From a virus: DNA of 64,000 nucleotides. The notes under the pieces are model-generated. The model ran no database searches and was not told where the DNA came from. It saw only the letters and a program-made list of their open reading frames with translations. The stretch is from the IMG/VR virus record IMGVR_UViG_3300021375_000007, positions 62,001 through 126,000 of that record. One strand, given 5' to 3'. Shown here one piece after another: positions 35,961-43,586 of this stretch (positions are counted from its first letter, which is position 1; every line of letters starts with the position of its first letter). The translations under genes and the position numbers were made by a program.

Positions 35961-37013
35961 TTAAAACTCCTTTTCTAAAATTAACTCCCTATCGGGATTA
36001 CTATTATAAATATCGCGATACCTAAGAATCGCTTGCTCTTTGGCCTTGGCCTCGACTACAATATCGATATCTAATCCATATGGATCGATCTGGTCGATAA
36101 TATAATCAGAATGGGCTTGCACTTTGGTCTTGTTAAAGCTAATTGCAATCTCATTGAAGGATGGCCATTTCTCTAATTCATCTAACGGAATATTGTGCTT
36201 AGCACATGCATCTTCTAACAAACGTCTATACTCATCACGCCTAGATTCAGAATAATGAGTACACTGACGAACATCAGCTGGCCAGGTCGTTGAAGCTAAC
36301 TTAAGCGCTTGCTCTTCGCTAAGGTCACTCGAATGAAACTTATGATGGTGGTAATCGAACGTAATAGGAACCCCTAACTCGCTATAGATCAAATCATATA
36401 GCATCTGAGTAGAATACAAACTAGCCTTATCATCATTCTCCACGACTAATCGAGCTCGACATCGATCGGATAACCTAAGCCAATTCTTACGCCATCTAGC
36501 AGCTGCAATTTCAGGCTCACCATACGCGCCACCGATATGAATATTGATCTTGTTCTCAAAGGAAGGCTCATAGCCCATAAGATCCCAAGTCTCGGAATGA
36601 CGCTCAAGACCTATAAGAGACTTAGCAACAACATCTTCTCGAGCTGAAGCAAGGCAATGGTAAGGTCCAGGATGCGTAGTTAATCGATGACCATGCGCAC
36701 GAGCATAATCGCCGGCCTCTCGGAGCACATCTCGAATCTCGTTATACTGAGGCAGGTCATGGAGCTCATACTGGTCATGCCAAGGAAAGAGCTCAGACCC
36801 TACACGGAACAGCTTAATATTATGCTCTTCGTTCCATTCTAAATATTCTAACAAATCAATAGCGTTAAGAAGAGCCAAGTCTCCTAAATAGCTAATACCT
36901 TTGGCTTGCCAGGTCGCCTTACGTGCGGTCCGGGAGGTAGTTACTCTATCTCGGCCGGAACCACGTTTCGGGTTAGTCAGAGCCATATTCATACATGCAT
37001 ATCCTAATCTCAT
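35961..37013 (-). CDS. uvdE: UV damage endonuclease (UvdE/UVDE)
   Basis: A 350-residue TIM-barrel endonuclease that nicks DNA 5' to pyrimidine dimers. The family order is visible: MRLGYACMN at the start, FRVGSELFPW near 80, RLTTHPGPYHCLASA near 118, NKINIHIGG near 155, RLVVENDD near 188, PITFDYHHHKFH near 217 and a metal-binding HYSES after. These supply the three-metal site. The gene looks more GC-rich, with many C/G third positions, than its neighbours, which suggests later acquisition. It has its own host-type promoter. Confidence 0.93.
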   Translation of the reverse strand: MRLGYACMNMALTNPKRGSGRDRVTTSRTARKATWQAKGISYLGDLALLNAIDLLEYLEWNEEHNIKLFRVGSELFPWHDQYELHDLPQYNEIRDVLREAGDYARAHGHRLTTHPGPYHCLASAREDVVAKSLIGLERHSETWDLMGYEPSFENKINIHIGGAYGEPEIAAARWRKNWLRLSDRCRARLVVENDDKASLYSTQMLYDLIYSELGVPITFDYHHHKFHSSDLSEEQALKLASTTWPADVRQCTHYSESRRDEYRRLLEDACAKHNIPLDELEKWPSFNEIAISFNKTKVQAHSDYIIDQIDPYGLDIDIVVEAKAKEQAILRYRDIYNSNPDRELILEKEF

Positions 37014-37017
37014 ACTA

Positions 37018-37049
37018 TAAAAATAAGTAAATAATTAATAAAATCCTAA
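37018..37049 (-). promoter_or_regulatory. Host-type promoter of the UV endonuclease gene
   Basis: TTAG, 20 bases, TATTTTTA on the coding strand, ending five bases before the start codon at 37013, so the transcript would be almost leaderless. Confidence 0.55.
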
Positions 37050-37051
37050 TT

Positions 37052-37528
37052 TCAAAATAATGTATTATGCTTCTGGTCATACAGCCATTCGTCACATTCA
37101 TAATCAAGGAACTCCATTTCATCCTCGGTTAACTCTCTAACCGTTTCAATCTTCTTTCCTTGATGATCCGTTACGGAAGTAAGGTATCCGGTTTGGAAAT
37201 AAGCATCGGTAAAATTTGGATAATCAGAACCACTTACATTTTGCAAATCATCCATCTGAATGCGCTTTTCACTAATCGCTTCTAACAGGTGAAGATTGCT
37301 AACAAGCTGCTTAATACGGTTTAGGTTATTGCTCTTATTCTTGGCGCTAGCTACGATAAGCTGAATCTGCACTCCTGGGTCAAGGTCATTACCACCATGG
37401 CTCTTTGTCCATTCGGGGTTGGCAACTGCCTTATCAGCAATCTCTGCAATTGCACTCATTTCTGGTGACTGGTTGTCACTCTTTGCCATTTTGGCTACTC
37501 TCTTAAAATACTCTATCATATCATTCAT
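37052..37528 (-). CDS. Unknown 158-residue protein
   Basis: An acidic, mostly helical protein beginning MNDMIEYFKRVAKMAKSD and ending with a Glu/Asp/Trp-rich segment (TEDEMEFLDYECDEWLYDQ). There is no recognised motif. It has its own host-type promoter at 37.55 kb and the AACCTTTAAAGA leader, which places it in the early or accessory group. Confidence 0.6.
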   Translation of the reverse strand: MNDMIEYFKRVAKMAKSDNQSPEMSAIAEIADKAVANPEWTKSHGGNDLDPGVQIQLIVASAKNKSNNLNRIKQLVSNLHLLEAISEKRIQMDDLQNVSGSDYPNFTDAYFQTGYLTSVTDHQGKKIETVRELTEDEMEFLDYECDEWLYDQKHNTLF

Positions 37529-37545
37529 TCTTTAAAGGTTATATC

Positions 37546-37577
37546 TAAAGATAGGGAATTGAATCCAAAGTACCAAA
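37546..37577 (-). promoter_or_regulatory. Host-type promoter of the 158-residue gene
   Basis: TTTG, 20 bases, TATCTTTA, then the leader ATAACCTTTAAAGA to the start codon at 37528. This is one of the closest matches to the Bacteroidota consensus in the window. Confidence 0.65.
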
Positions 37578-38018
37578 TTATTTGGTATCTTTTTTCTCGA
37601 TTTTAATACTAAATTCACTACGACTATTAAACAAGGCACGTTCATGAACACTTAAAGAGAACAGCCATTTAGCGAGAGCCTTCGTACCATATGTTTTATG
37701 ATTTAAAATTTTCTCTAATTCACCTAACATACGAGTTACATCATGCTCAACATGCTCATCATGCCAAGCCTGCAGATCTTCCGGCATTGAAATTCCATCT
37801 AACGCTAATATATTAGTAGCAGTACATAATAATTTAGTCGCTCTGTTTTGCCCTTTGGCAAATTCCGCGGCCTTTGATTCTAATTCTGCTAAACGCTTGC
37901 CATCCCCCAGGCTTTCAAGCTCGTCAATTCTTTTCTCCAAGGAAGATATATCCTTCATCATTCCTTGGGTTCTATGATCATCTAAATAATTCATAGCACT
38001 AACATCACTACAAGGCAT
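37578..38018 (-). CDS. Unknown 146-residue protein
   Basis: A helical protein (MPCSDVSAMNYLDDHR...) with a central coiled coil (SSLEKRIDELESLGDG) and a Lys-rich C-terminus. The N-terminal 30 residues may fold back as a small domain. No function recognised. It lies downstream of the 135-residue gene and probably shares its promoter. Confidence 0.55.
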   Translation of the reverse strand: MPCSDVSAMNYLDDHRTQGMMKDISSLEKRIDELESLGDGKRLAELESKAAEFAKGQNRATKLLCTATNILALDGISMPEDLQAWHDEHVEHDVTRMLGELEKILNHKTYGTKALAKWLFSLSVHERALFNSRSEFSIKIEKKDTK

Positions 38019-38043
38019 ATTCTATAAAATTTAAGATTAATAA

Positions 38044-38451
38044 TTAATAATTAACTGGCATCAATTCCCGCTGGCGCTTAATCTCTGCGATTATCTCGGC
38101 ACCTTCCTCGGTATAGGTATCATACTCAAGAAACTCAGTGCATTGGTCATTCCAAGTCACATTGCAAATAAAGTCCCCATTTGGCTTAGGTGATTCAACA
38201 TTTACAAAAGCCTCAGGCTTAGCAATTCTAAGCGATTCTGCCATCTCACATGCTTGGCGCATGGTAACATTCTCAAGCTTGATCACGGTCTTGGCCGCTC
38301 TCATTGCTTTCATAAAAGGTTCATACCATAGATCATCATGGACAGCTTTATTGAAAGCTTCAATTTTACCACGAACAACGTCATCAACGCCAATCGTAAT
38401 ATTTAACTCATCATGCACTCGGGTCATAAAATCTTGATTCATCTTACTCAT
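38044..38451 (-). CDS. Unknown 135-residue protein
   Basis: A mixed alpha/beta protein beginning MSKMNQDFMTRVHDELNI, with a Glu-rich C-terminus. No motif recognised. First gene behind the promoter at 38.47 kb; AACCTTTAAAGA precedes the start codon. Confidence 0.6.
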   Translation of the reverse strand: MSKMNQDFMTRVHDELNITIGVDDVVRGKIEAFNKAVHDDLWYEPFMKAMRAAKTVIKLENVTMRQACEMAESLRIAKPEAFVNVESPKPNGDFICNVTWNDQCTEFLEYDTYTEEGAEIIAEIKRQRELMPVNY

Positions 38452-38469
38452 TCTTTAAAGGTTTATATC

Positions 38470-38501
38470 TAAAGATGGCGAAAAGATCAACGCGAACCAA
38501 A
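38470..38501 (-). promoter_or_regulatory. Host-type promoter of the 135- and 146-residue genes
   Basis: TTTG, 20 bases containing GTTCGCGTTGA, then CATCTTTA. The downstream TAGATATAA could also be read as a sigma70 -10 with TTGATC 17 bases upstream. Confidence 0.6.
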
Positions 38502-38527
38502 TAAAAGTTGAAAAAAGTTAAAAAAAG

Positions 38528-40246
38528 TTAGCGTATATTGATTCTAAAGTCAGGTTCTCGTGAATCAACCTTATCCCAGGTAGCATCGCTCCGGAAAATG
38601 CTAATATAATATTTTGTTTCCATCCTACCACCGCTGCTATTACTATATTCATACCGACTATTATCAGTGCTATATATAATTCTATGCGAGGTACCATCTG
38701 TAGAATCTGCACTAACGTTGGTATCAGTCGTATTAGTGACGCGTAAGCTCGGAGCGCTCCGGTCAGGTAAATTATTCCATCCACCTCTAAAAACCAATTG
38801 CAATGTATACCGGCCGCGCGGTAAATAATTTGCTGCTGGTGGATCTACCTCGCGAGTGCTAAGTATTCTATATTCCGGGTTACTTAATGTTATCTGGGTA
38901 ACCTTATCATTTATAATTGTAGTTGTAGTGCCGATAATTTCCTTACTTCTTTTCTGGTAATTAGTAGCGCCGGCAAACCGTATTGAATCTTTATTAATGT
39001 TTAAGTACTGGCCTATTTCAAGTCTAGTAATTACTTCAACCGTACCAGTAACAGCATCACCAGATAATGTATATGATTGGCCGTTTGCTTCTTGCGTAAA
39101 TGTCATACCACCTAAGCTCTGCCAGGAAACTGTATTTTTTATGGCAGATGTTTTATCTGTATCATTTTCCTTTCCAGATTCGAGTTTGGCAATACTGCCG
39201 GTAGATTGATTTTTTAAATTATTAATAGTTTTAAATGTAGCCGATCTACCTCTTCCTAACTTATTTGTCTCCTCGATATACTCATGCTTAACTCCACGGT
39301 TTACAGCTTGAATTTGTGTTGTAAGATAATTAGCAGATAATGCTTCTGACTGTGCCAGACTGGCTAATTCAGTACGTACATTATCAACTTGAGTGTTTAT
39401 AGTATCTCGTGCCGTAGTATTTAAACTACCGGTAGAGGTCCATGCATTACCATTAGGTAGTGTAACATCATCAAATAATGTTGTAGTATCAATAGCATTT
39501 AATGATCCCGTTGTTCCTTGAATCTGCCTGGCGATAGACCGGTATGCTTCAATTTTAGCTGCGTCATCTGTAAAATTAGAACCATCGGCGCCGTATACTG
39601 CACTACCAACCATCTCCGTAACACTTTCTAGATATGTTGCAATTGATTGAGCTGCGATTGCCGGCTGTCGCTTATTTAAAATTGCCTCGCCTACGTAATC
39701 TTTATTAAGCATTACATCCTTATCAGCTAAATCCAATTGAATGCCAAATAATGTACTTGAACTTACAAATAATAAATTTATAGCTGAATCAGGTGTTAGT
39801 GACGCATCTACTTCTTTAAGATGGTATGCTAATGTAGTTAATGGTGATATTGTTTTGTATTCTGGAAAGCCAACCAATCTACCTGTATATGGAATTCCTG
39901 TAACAGAATCAGTACCACCGGTTACTATTATTTCTCCGGTAGGAGTATCATCAAACGTAAATATACCAGTTGCATTGCTAATCGTACTACCTAAATTACA
40001 AGTAACAGTAGCACCATTTAATGGCCCATCAGAAGCTTGCCCTGTATATGTATTACCGGCTGCACCAGCTCCTAACCAACTACTATTATTAAATTTATAA
40101 TGTAGCGATTCCTCTTTAACAAATTTATGTCGACGTTCTTCCGTTGTCAAAGGTCTATTATCTTCGCGTATACAGAACTGCTGCCAGGTACCTGGATGGG
40201 GATAAGGCGATTGCCAATTTAATTTAATTCTAGGATCTCTATTCAT
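38528..40246 (-). CDS. Tail or fibre protein with a carboxypeptidase-like regulatory domain
   Basis: A 572-residue protein. The N-terminus (IKLNWQSPYPHPGTWQQFCI) is Trp/Pro-rich and of the anchoring type. Residues 60-140 (DGPLNGATVTCNLG ... GIFTFDDTPTGEIIVTGGTD ... ISPLTTLAYHLK) resemble the 'Gly-Thr-Val-x-T-x-x-x-G-x-F' beta-sandwich seen in many phage adhesins. The C-terminal 180 residues are a beta-rich domain. It stands alone among small accessory genes, away from the main tail block. A late-type motif precedes it but no clear Shine-Dalgarno sequence. Confidence 0.55.
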   Translation of the reverse strand: MNRDPRIKLNWQSPYPHPGTWQQFCIREDNRPLTTEERRHKFVKEESLHYKFNNSSWLGAGAAGNTYTGQASDGPLNGATVTCNLGSTISNATGIFTFDDTPTGEIIVTGGTDSVTGIPYTGRLVGFPEYKTISPLTTLAYHLKEVDASLTPDSAINLLFVSSSTLFGIQLDLADKDVMLNKDYVGEAILNKRQPAIAAQSIATYLESVTEMVGSAVYGADGSNFTDDAAKIEAYRSIARQIQGTTGSLNAIDTTTLFDDVTLPNGNAWTSTGSLNTTARDTINTQVDNVRTELASLAQSEALSANYLTTQIQAVNRGVKHEYIEETNKLGRGRSATFKTINNLKNQSTGSIAKLESGKENDTDKTSAIKNTVSWQSLGGMTFTQEANGQSYTLSGDAVTGTVEVITRLEIGQYLNINKDSIRFAGATNYQKRSKEIIGTTTTIINDKVTQITLSNPEYRILSTREVDPPAANYLPRGRYTLQLVFRGGWNNLPDRSAPSLRVTNTTDTNVSADSTDGTSHRIIYSTDNSRYEYSNSSGGRMETKYYISIFRSDATWDKVDSREPDFRINIR

Positions 40247-40251
40247 CGATT

Positions 40252-40259
40252 ATAAATAT
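40252..40259 (-). promoter_or_regulatory. Late-type motif before the isolated 572-residue tail gene
   Basis: GCATATTTATAA on the coding strand, only five bases from the ATG at 40246, so any transcript from it would lack a Shine-Dalgarno sequence. Confidence 0.4.
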
Positions 40260-40269
40260 GCCAAGCATA

Positions 40270-40455
40270 TTAATCAATTATTTCTGCTTCTGGTACTTGA
40301 ATGCAGAACCATAGCTTACCATCGCGCCGCAGGACGGTATCAACTCCTAGGTGCTCTTTCCATGCATTAATAATAGGCTGGTGAGACTCCCATATAGTTC
40401 GTTTAACGATATATAAGTTATCGTTATAATTGATTATATGATCGGATGGACTCAT
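40270..40455 (-). CDS. Small 61-residue protein
   Basis: A compact alpha/beta protein (MSPSDHIINYNDNLYIVKRT...) with three Trp residues. It lies between Hsp20 and the 572-residue tail gene. No Shine-Dalgarno sequence is visible before the ATG. No family recognised. Confidence 0.5.
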   Translation of the reverse strand: MSPSDHIINYNDNLYIVKRTIWESHQPIINAWKEHLGVDTVLRRDGKLWFCIQVPEAEIID

Positions 40456-40485
40456 GTCGTATATAAACGTATTTGAGGTAATAAA

Positions 40486-40503
40486 CTGATAAGCAGGTCG
40501 GTC
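40486..40503. repeat. Left arm of the inverted repeat flanking hsp20
   Basis: CTGATAAGCAGGTCGGTC on the plus strand, inverted at 40964-40984. It lies eight bases beyond the Hsp20 stop codon. Confidence 0.7.
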
Positions 40504-40510
40504 TAGTTAA

Positions 40511-40924
40511 TTACTTAATTGTAACTGATTGAGGTTTGTTTTCCTCTGATTGCGGAATGCTAAGCTGTAGTAATCCGTTTTGGAGTTTAGCGTCTAGACC
40601 ACTTAGGTCGAACTTTCTACTAATTCTCCAGCCCATATTAAAAGCTCGTTTTGCGATATTACGTTGAATATATTCTACAGGATCATCGATCTTGTTTTTT
40701 TTGTATTCAACGCGTAAGATATCTCCTTCGATAGTAATATCAATATCTTTCTTTGTTAGACCAACACATGCAATATCAATATTCAATGAATCATTTGACT
40801 CATGAATATCTACTGGATGCTTAAATCTGATTTGGTTGAATGGAGCGAATTCCCCATCTGCAATAAAAAAATCCTTAAAAAGGATGTCGAATGGCGATGT
40901 GCCAAAGTGTGTTAAATTTCCCAT
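40511..40924 (-). CDS. Hsp20 / alpha-crystallin small heat-shock protein
   Basis: A 137-residue chaperone. The alpha-crystallin domain covers residues 35-130, with VDIHESNDSLNIDIACVGLT at its start, and the family hallmark A-x-x-x-N-G-L-L appears as AKLQNGLLQLSIP. Small heat-shock proteins are common in cyanophages and other marine T4-like phages and are thought to help capsid or tail assembly. AAGGAG lies eight bases before the ATG. The gene is bracketed by an inverted repeat, an arrangement not expected for a core gene. Confidence 0.93.
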   Translation of the reverse strand: MGNLTHFGTSPFDILFKDFFIADGEFAPFNQIRFKHPVDIHESNDSLNIDIACVGLTKKDIDITIEGDILRVEYKKNKIDDPVEYIQRNIAKRAFNMGWRISRKFDLSGLDAKLQNGLLQLSIPQSEENKPQSVTIK

Positions 40925-40963
40925 GATAAATCTCCTTAGATGATTTGTTAATTAATAAAAAGT

Positions 40964-40984
40964 GACCGACCTGCTAAGTATCAG
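40964..40984. repeat. Right arm of the inverted repeat flanking hsp20
   Basis: GACCGACCTGCT followed by AAGTATCAG. Its complement equals the left arm except for three inserted bases. It lies in the hsp20 leader, between the late-type motif and the ribosome site. Confidence 0.7.
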
Positions 40985-40990
40985 TCTATA

Positions 40991-40998
40991 ATAAATAT
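40991..40998 (-). promoter_or_regulatory. Late-type motif upstream of hsp20
   Basis: ATATATTTATTATAG on the coding strand, about 66 bases before the Hsp20 start. The leader is unusually long for this motif class and contains the right arm of the inverted repeat. Confidence 0.45.
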
Positions 40999-40999
40999 A

Positions 41000-41449
41000 T
41001 TAGTTAGGACAAATTGGATTAGCTCGTCCTATAATGGTATAACATTTAAAATAACGATAAATGTCTTGGTCTGATTTTTTGACATCTTTTATCTGCTTTA
41101 ATACAATGCCGTCATTCATAACCATTTTAAATATCCAGGCACGTAATAATTTAAGACTAGTACAATTAACATGCAGCCTACCATTATACACAGATAATAC
41201 TAGCCTAGATTTAGTAGTGAAATCATAATATTCTTCATATGCAACCATATGATTATGATCTGTTAGTGATTGTGAATCTTCTTCAAGATCTATTTCAATC
41301 TCTTCCTCCATCTCCTCAAGGCCAGAAGTTAATGAATATTCTTTATGCATGAACTGGCAATCCCATAAGAATTCAATCTTCTCATACGACTCGAGTTCTC
41401 TTAAGAATTCAAAATCATCTCTTGTTATGTGAAGATCGTCTAAGTTCAT
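41000..41449 (-). CDS. Unknown acidic 149-residue protein
   Basis: The N-terminal third is a helix-rich region (MNLDDLHITRDDFEFLRELE), the middle is a run of Glu/Asp (LEEMEEEIEIDLEED), and the C-terminus is basic and beta-like with a CYTI/NPICPN end. It overlaps the upstream 64-residue gene by 35 bases. No function recognised. Confidence 0.55.
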   Translation of the reverse strand: MNLDDLHITRDDFEFLRELESYEKIEFLWDCQFMHKEYSLTSGLEEMEEEIEIDLEEDSQSLTDHNHMVAYEEYYDFTTKSRLVLSVYNGRLHVNCTSLKLLRAWIFKMVMNDGIVLKQIKDVKKSDQDIYRYFKCYTIIGRANPICPN

Positions 41450-41609
41450 TTATATATATTTGAGTTGCGACACGCGTATAATCAGTGCCATGGGTTTCAA
41501 AGTGAGCTTTAAATCCTGACAGGAATTGCTTTAAATTTAACAACCGCCGTTCCAAATCTTTAATTTCTAGAATCTCGGTAATCACTATTTCCATTTGTTC
41601 TGAAATCAT
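41415..41609 (-). CDS. Small coiled-coil protein, 64 residues
   Basis: A helical protein (MISEQMEIVITEILEIKDLE...) that overlaps the following acidic gene. A late-type motif and AAGGCTTAG precede the start. Heptad spacing of Leu/Ile suggests a dimeric coiled coil. Unknown role. Confidence 0.5.
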   Translation of the reverse strand: MISEQMEIVITEILEIKDLERRLLNLKQFLSGFKAHFETHGTDYTRVATQIYINELRRSSHNKR

Positions 41610-41626
41610 CTAAGCCTTATTTTTAT

Positions 41627-41634
41627 ATAAATAT
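41627..41634 (-). promoter_or_regulatory. Late-type motif before the 64-residue coiled-coil gene
   Basis: ACATATTTATAT on the coding strand, 17 bases before the ATG at 41609; the weaker AAGG follows. Confidence 0.45.
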
Positions 41635-41653
41635 GTTACGCAGGCAGTAACCC

Positions 41654-41673
41654 GGGCAGGTATTACCCTGCCC
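41654..41673 (-). terminator. GC-rich hairpin after the 89-residue gene
   Basis: GGGCAGG, a six-base loop, CCTGCCC: a perfect seven-pair stem ten bases after the stop codon at 41683. No T-run follows on the coding strand, so it may act as an RNA 3' end or a processing block rather than an intrinsic terminator. Confidence 0.5.
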
Positions 41674-41682
41674 TACGCTACT

Positions 41683-41952
41683 TTACCGACCTGATAATCC
41701 TAAAGAATATCCTTTATTAACCGCTTCTTTGGCCTCACGAACTGTTTGCTCGATAAGATTAAGCTCTGAAAAGGTTAATGGAAATCGCTTATTACCAATT
41801 TCAAATGTACCTACTACCGGCTTATTTGGATTATCTCTAAATTCATCCACACTATAATCTGATTTAATTTCGAAATCAATTGAATTATAAAATTTACCTA
41901 ATTTTTCCGTGCGTTTTGTATCAAATCCAAAACTGTTATTAATTCTACCCAT
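41683..41952 (-). CDS. Unknown 89-residue protein
   Basis: A small alpha/beta protein (MGRINNSFGFDTKRTEKLG...) with the phrase GTFEIGNKRFPLTFSELNLI followed by a helix. It is directly downstream of the methyltransferase gene (one-base gap) and ends at a GC-rich hairpin, so it closes that operon. Not recognised. Confidence 0.6.
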   Translation of the reverse strand: MGRINNSFGFDTKRTEKLGKFYNSIDFEIKSDYSVDEFRDNPNKPVVGTFEIGNKRFPLTFSELNLIEQTVREAKEAVNKGYSLGLSGR

Positions 41953-41953
41953 C

Positions 41954-42694
41954 TTACTTATAAATAATTAAACTAAACATACCATCCGCAAAGGAATGAT
42001 CTAAAGCCACATACCCATTTTTGTCTGCAACTAATTTTAAAACTCTATTTAGAGTATCACCGGCATTAAATACCGATATAGCTTCCACATCATCATTGAT
42101 GAGGTCACTTGCAAGTAAAAGAATAACTCCTTTCTCACATTTATCAAACATTGTTAATACTGTCTTATCAAAATATTCCATATCAGATGTAACAGTATCA
42201 GCATCATATCTCATATTAAGAGATCCAACGTTTATACACCAATCAGCCATATCATATTGAGCGGTATCATTCCAATCACCACAAATAATTTGCGCGTTAG
42301 GATATACCTTAAGGCCTGCATTGATAAGAGGTTCACTTAAATCAATACCTCGGTAATTTGGTTCTTTGTTATATGTCTGCGTATACCAGGCATAAAAGTC
42401 TCCACGACCACAGCCAAAGTCCATAATAGTATCATCCTCTCCGAAGTAAGGTGCAATTGTAGAATAAATACCAAACTGCTGTTCTCTGTTACCATAACCA
42501 ACAGCTTCAGGTGCATATTCTAAATAATCGGCAGGCAATGCCGGATTATCCATTTCTGGTAATTCTGTCGCATTTACATCTTCCGGTGGAAAGTTTTCAT
42601 TATAAGCTTCCACCTGCAGATCTTCTTCCTGGATATCAATTTCTTTTGCGAAATCCGGATCGATCATTTTCTTAATTAAGCTCTTAACTCCCAT
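41954..42694 (-). CDS. SAM-dependent methyltransferase, class I
   Basis: A 246-residue protein. Motif I is clear (IMDFGCGRGDF), followed by an acidic residue ending the second strand (YRGIDLSEPL) and a motif II-like YDMADWCINVGSLN. The N-terminal 70 residues are a separate charged segment. I chose the start MGVKSLIKK because AAAGGGAGGA lies four bases upstream; the longer frame begins 17 codons earlier inside the preceding gene. The substrate is unknown. Confidence 0.75.
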   Translation of the reverse strand: MGVKSLIKKMIDPDFAKEIDIQEEDLQVEAYNENFPPEDVNATELPEMDNPALPADYLEYAPEAVGYGNREQQFGIYSTIAPYFGEDDTIMDFGCGRGDFYAWYTQTYNKEPNYRGIDLSEPLINAGLKVYPNAQIICGDWNDTAQYDMADWCINVGSLNMRYDADTVTSDMEYFDKTVLTMFDKCEKGVILLLASDLINDDVEAISVFNAGDTLNRVLKLVADKNGYVALDHSFADGMFSLIIYK

Positions 42695-42971
42695 TGGTCC
42701 TCCCTTTATTTCTACGTCTACTATAACGTGATTTTTTTCTTTCATCCGAACTCAGCCCCATTCGGTTAGGATGCGTTCTATCAAAATGCTGTTTAGTGCG
42801 CATTGATAAAGCTGCATACTCCCATGCTGATGAAGGATCGCTTGTAGCAGGCATTAAGAATTCATCATTTAGATTTAATTCCCCTACCTGTACAAAACAT
42901 TCTCCATTCATCCCATGGTGTAGTTTTGCGTCCGGATATTTAAGCAGGACTTTTTTCTGTTCCTTCGTCAT
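42684..42971 (-). CDS. Unknown basic 95-residue protein
   Basis: The N-terminal half is folded-looking (MTKEQKKVLLKYPDAKLHHG, FVQVGELNLNDEFLMPATSD) and the C-terminus is very basic (RKKSRYSRRRNKGRTNGS), suggesting nucleic-acid binding. It overlaps both neighbours (32 and 11 bases), indicating translational coupling with the methyltransferase. Confidence 0.55.
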   Translation of the reverse strand: MTKEQKKVLLKYPDAKLHHGMNGECFVQVGELNLNDEFLMPATSDPSSAWEYAALSMRTKQHFDRTHPNRMGLSSDERKKSRYSRRRNKGRTNGS

Positions 42972-43302
42972 CTAGCATCGTTGTCATGTTATTAAATAGG
43001 TTAGGCTCATCACCATTTAACCAGAAAGCAGAAGGTTGTGTACCATCGGCATAGTTACCAATCCATCCTACTTTAAGATTGGTAGTAATTTCACCACTAC
43101 CGATTAACTTGTTAGTTAGAACGGAATCGATATATTGATTTAGTTTCGGCTTATCTACAGCGCTATAGCTATACATCGTACCTTTTTCGGACATTACATC
43201 ATAAGTATCCCCAGTGTTTTTATTATGGTGGATATCTACTACTTGTCCAACTTGATTTGAATCATAATACTTGATTATGACATTTTCTCCAATACTATAC
43301 AT
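42940..43302 (-). CDS. Unknown 120-residue protein with SH3-like N-terminus
   Basis: Residues 1-45 (MYSIGENVIIKYYDSNQVGQ then VVDIHHNKNTGDTYDVMSE) look like a small SH3/KOW-type beta barrel. The second half is Asn/Thr-rich with a repeat of polar residues. It lies between the DUF4494-like gene and the basic gene. No confident family. Confidence 0.5.
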   Translation of the reverse strand: MYSIGENVIIKYYDSNQVGQVVDIHHNKNTGDTYDVMSEKGTMYSYSAVDKPKLNQYIDSVLTNKLIGSGEITTNLKVGWIGNYADGTQPSAFWLNGDEPNLFNNMTTMLDDEGTEKSPA

Positions 43303-43323
43303 TTAAAATTGTTTAGAGGGTTA

Positions 43324-43518
43324 TTAAATAACTTTACAAATTCTGGATTGAGAAACTCCTTTCACTTCAAATTCAACTCCATCATTTTTGAAGTCTTCAT
43401 TTACTTTGGTTTCTGCATGTGTCACTGATACGGCATCAACAAGATAGGATTCCGTAACCCACTTAACACCCTTTGGGGTATCAGTGGCAATTTTTACTTT
43501 TGCTACATAAAATGGCAT
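43324..43518 (-). CDS. DUF4494-like small protein
   Basis: A 64-residue protein (FYVAKVKIATDTPKGVKWVT then ESYLVDAVSVTHAETKV) that fits the DUF4494 pattern 'Y-x-x-K-V ... T-E-x-Y-L-V-D-A-x-S-x-T-x-A-E'. DUF4494 occurs in Bacteroidota and their phages and its function is unknown. This is one of the better host clues in the window. It has its own host-type promoter with an operator-like palindrome. Confidence 0.6.
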   Translation of the reverse strand: MPFYVAKVKIATDTPKGVKWVTESYLVDAVSVTHAETKVNEDFKNDGVEFEVKGVSQSRICKVI

Positions 43519-43547
43519 AACTGATTGTTTAAAATTAATAATTAAGA

Positions 43548-43579
43548 ATAATATAAGTAATTGGTTTCAATAAACCAAA
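43548..43579 (-). promoter_or_regulatory. Host-type promoter of the DUF4494-like gene
   Basis: TTTG, 20 bases, TATATTAT on the coding strand, about 30 bases before the start codon at 43518. Confidence 0.55.
43561..43578. promoter_or_regulatory. Palindrome covering the -33 box: operator or terminator hairpin
   Basis: TTGGTTT, four bases, AAACCAA: a perfect seven-pair inverted repeat that covers the -33 box of the DUF4494-like promoter and lies nine bases past the stop of the upstream gene. It could be an operator or the 3' hairpin of the upstream message. Confidence 0.45.
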
Positions 43580-43586
43580 TTAAATC

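Noticed and set aside
38470-38501. Sigma70-type reading (TTGATC-17-TATAAA) of the promoter family
   Set aside because: It works for some sites only; the -33/-7 reading holds for all listed sites and fits the tRNA-Leu start point, so I prefer it, without excluding the other.
38518-38784. Minus-strand frame of 88 codons inside the 572-residue tail gene
   Set aside because: It lies wholly within another frame of a longer gene with better codon pattern and no independent start signal.
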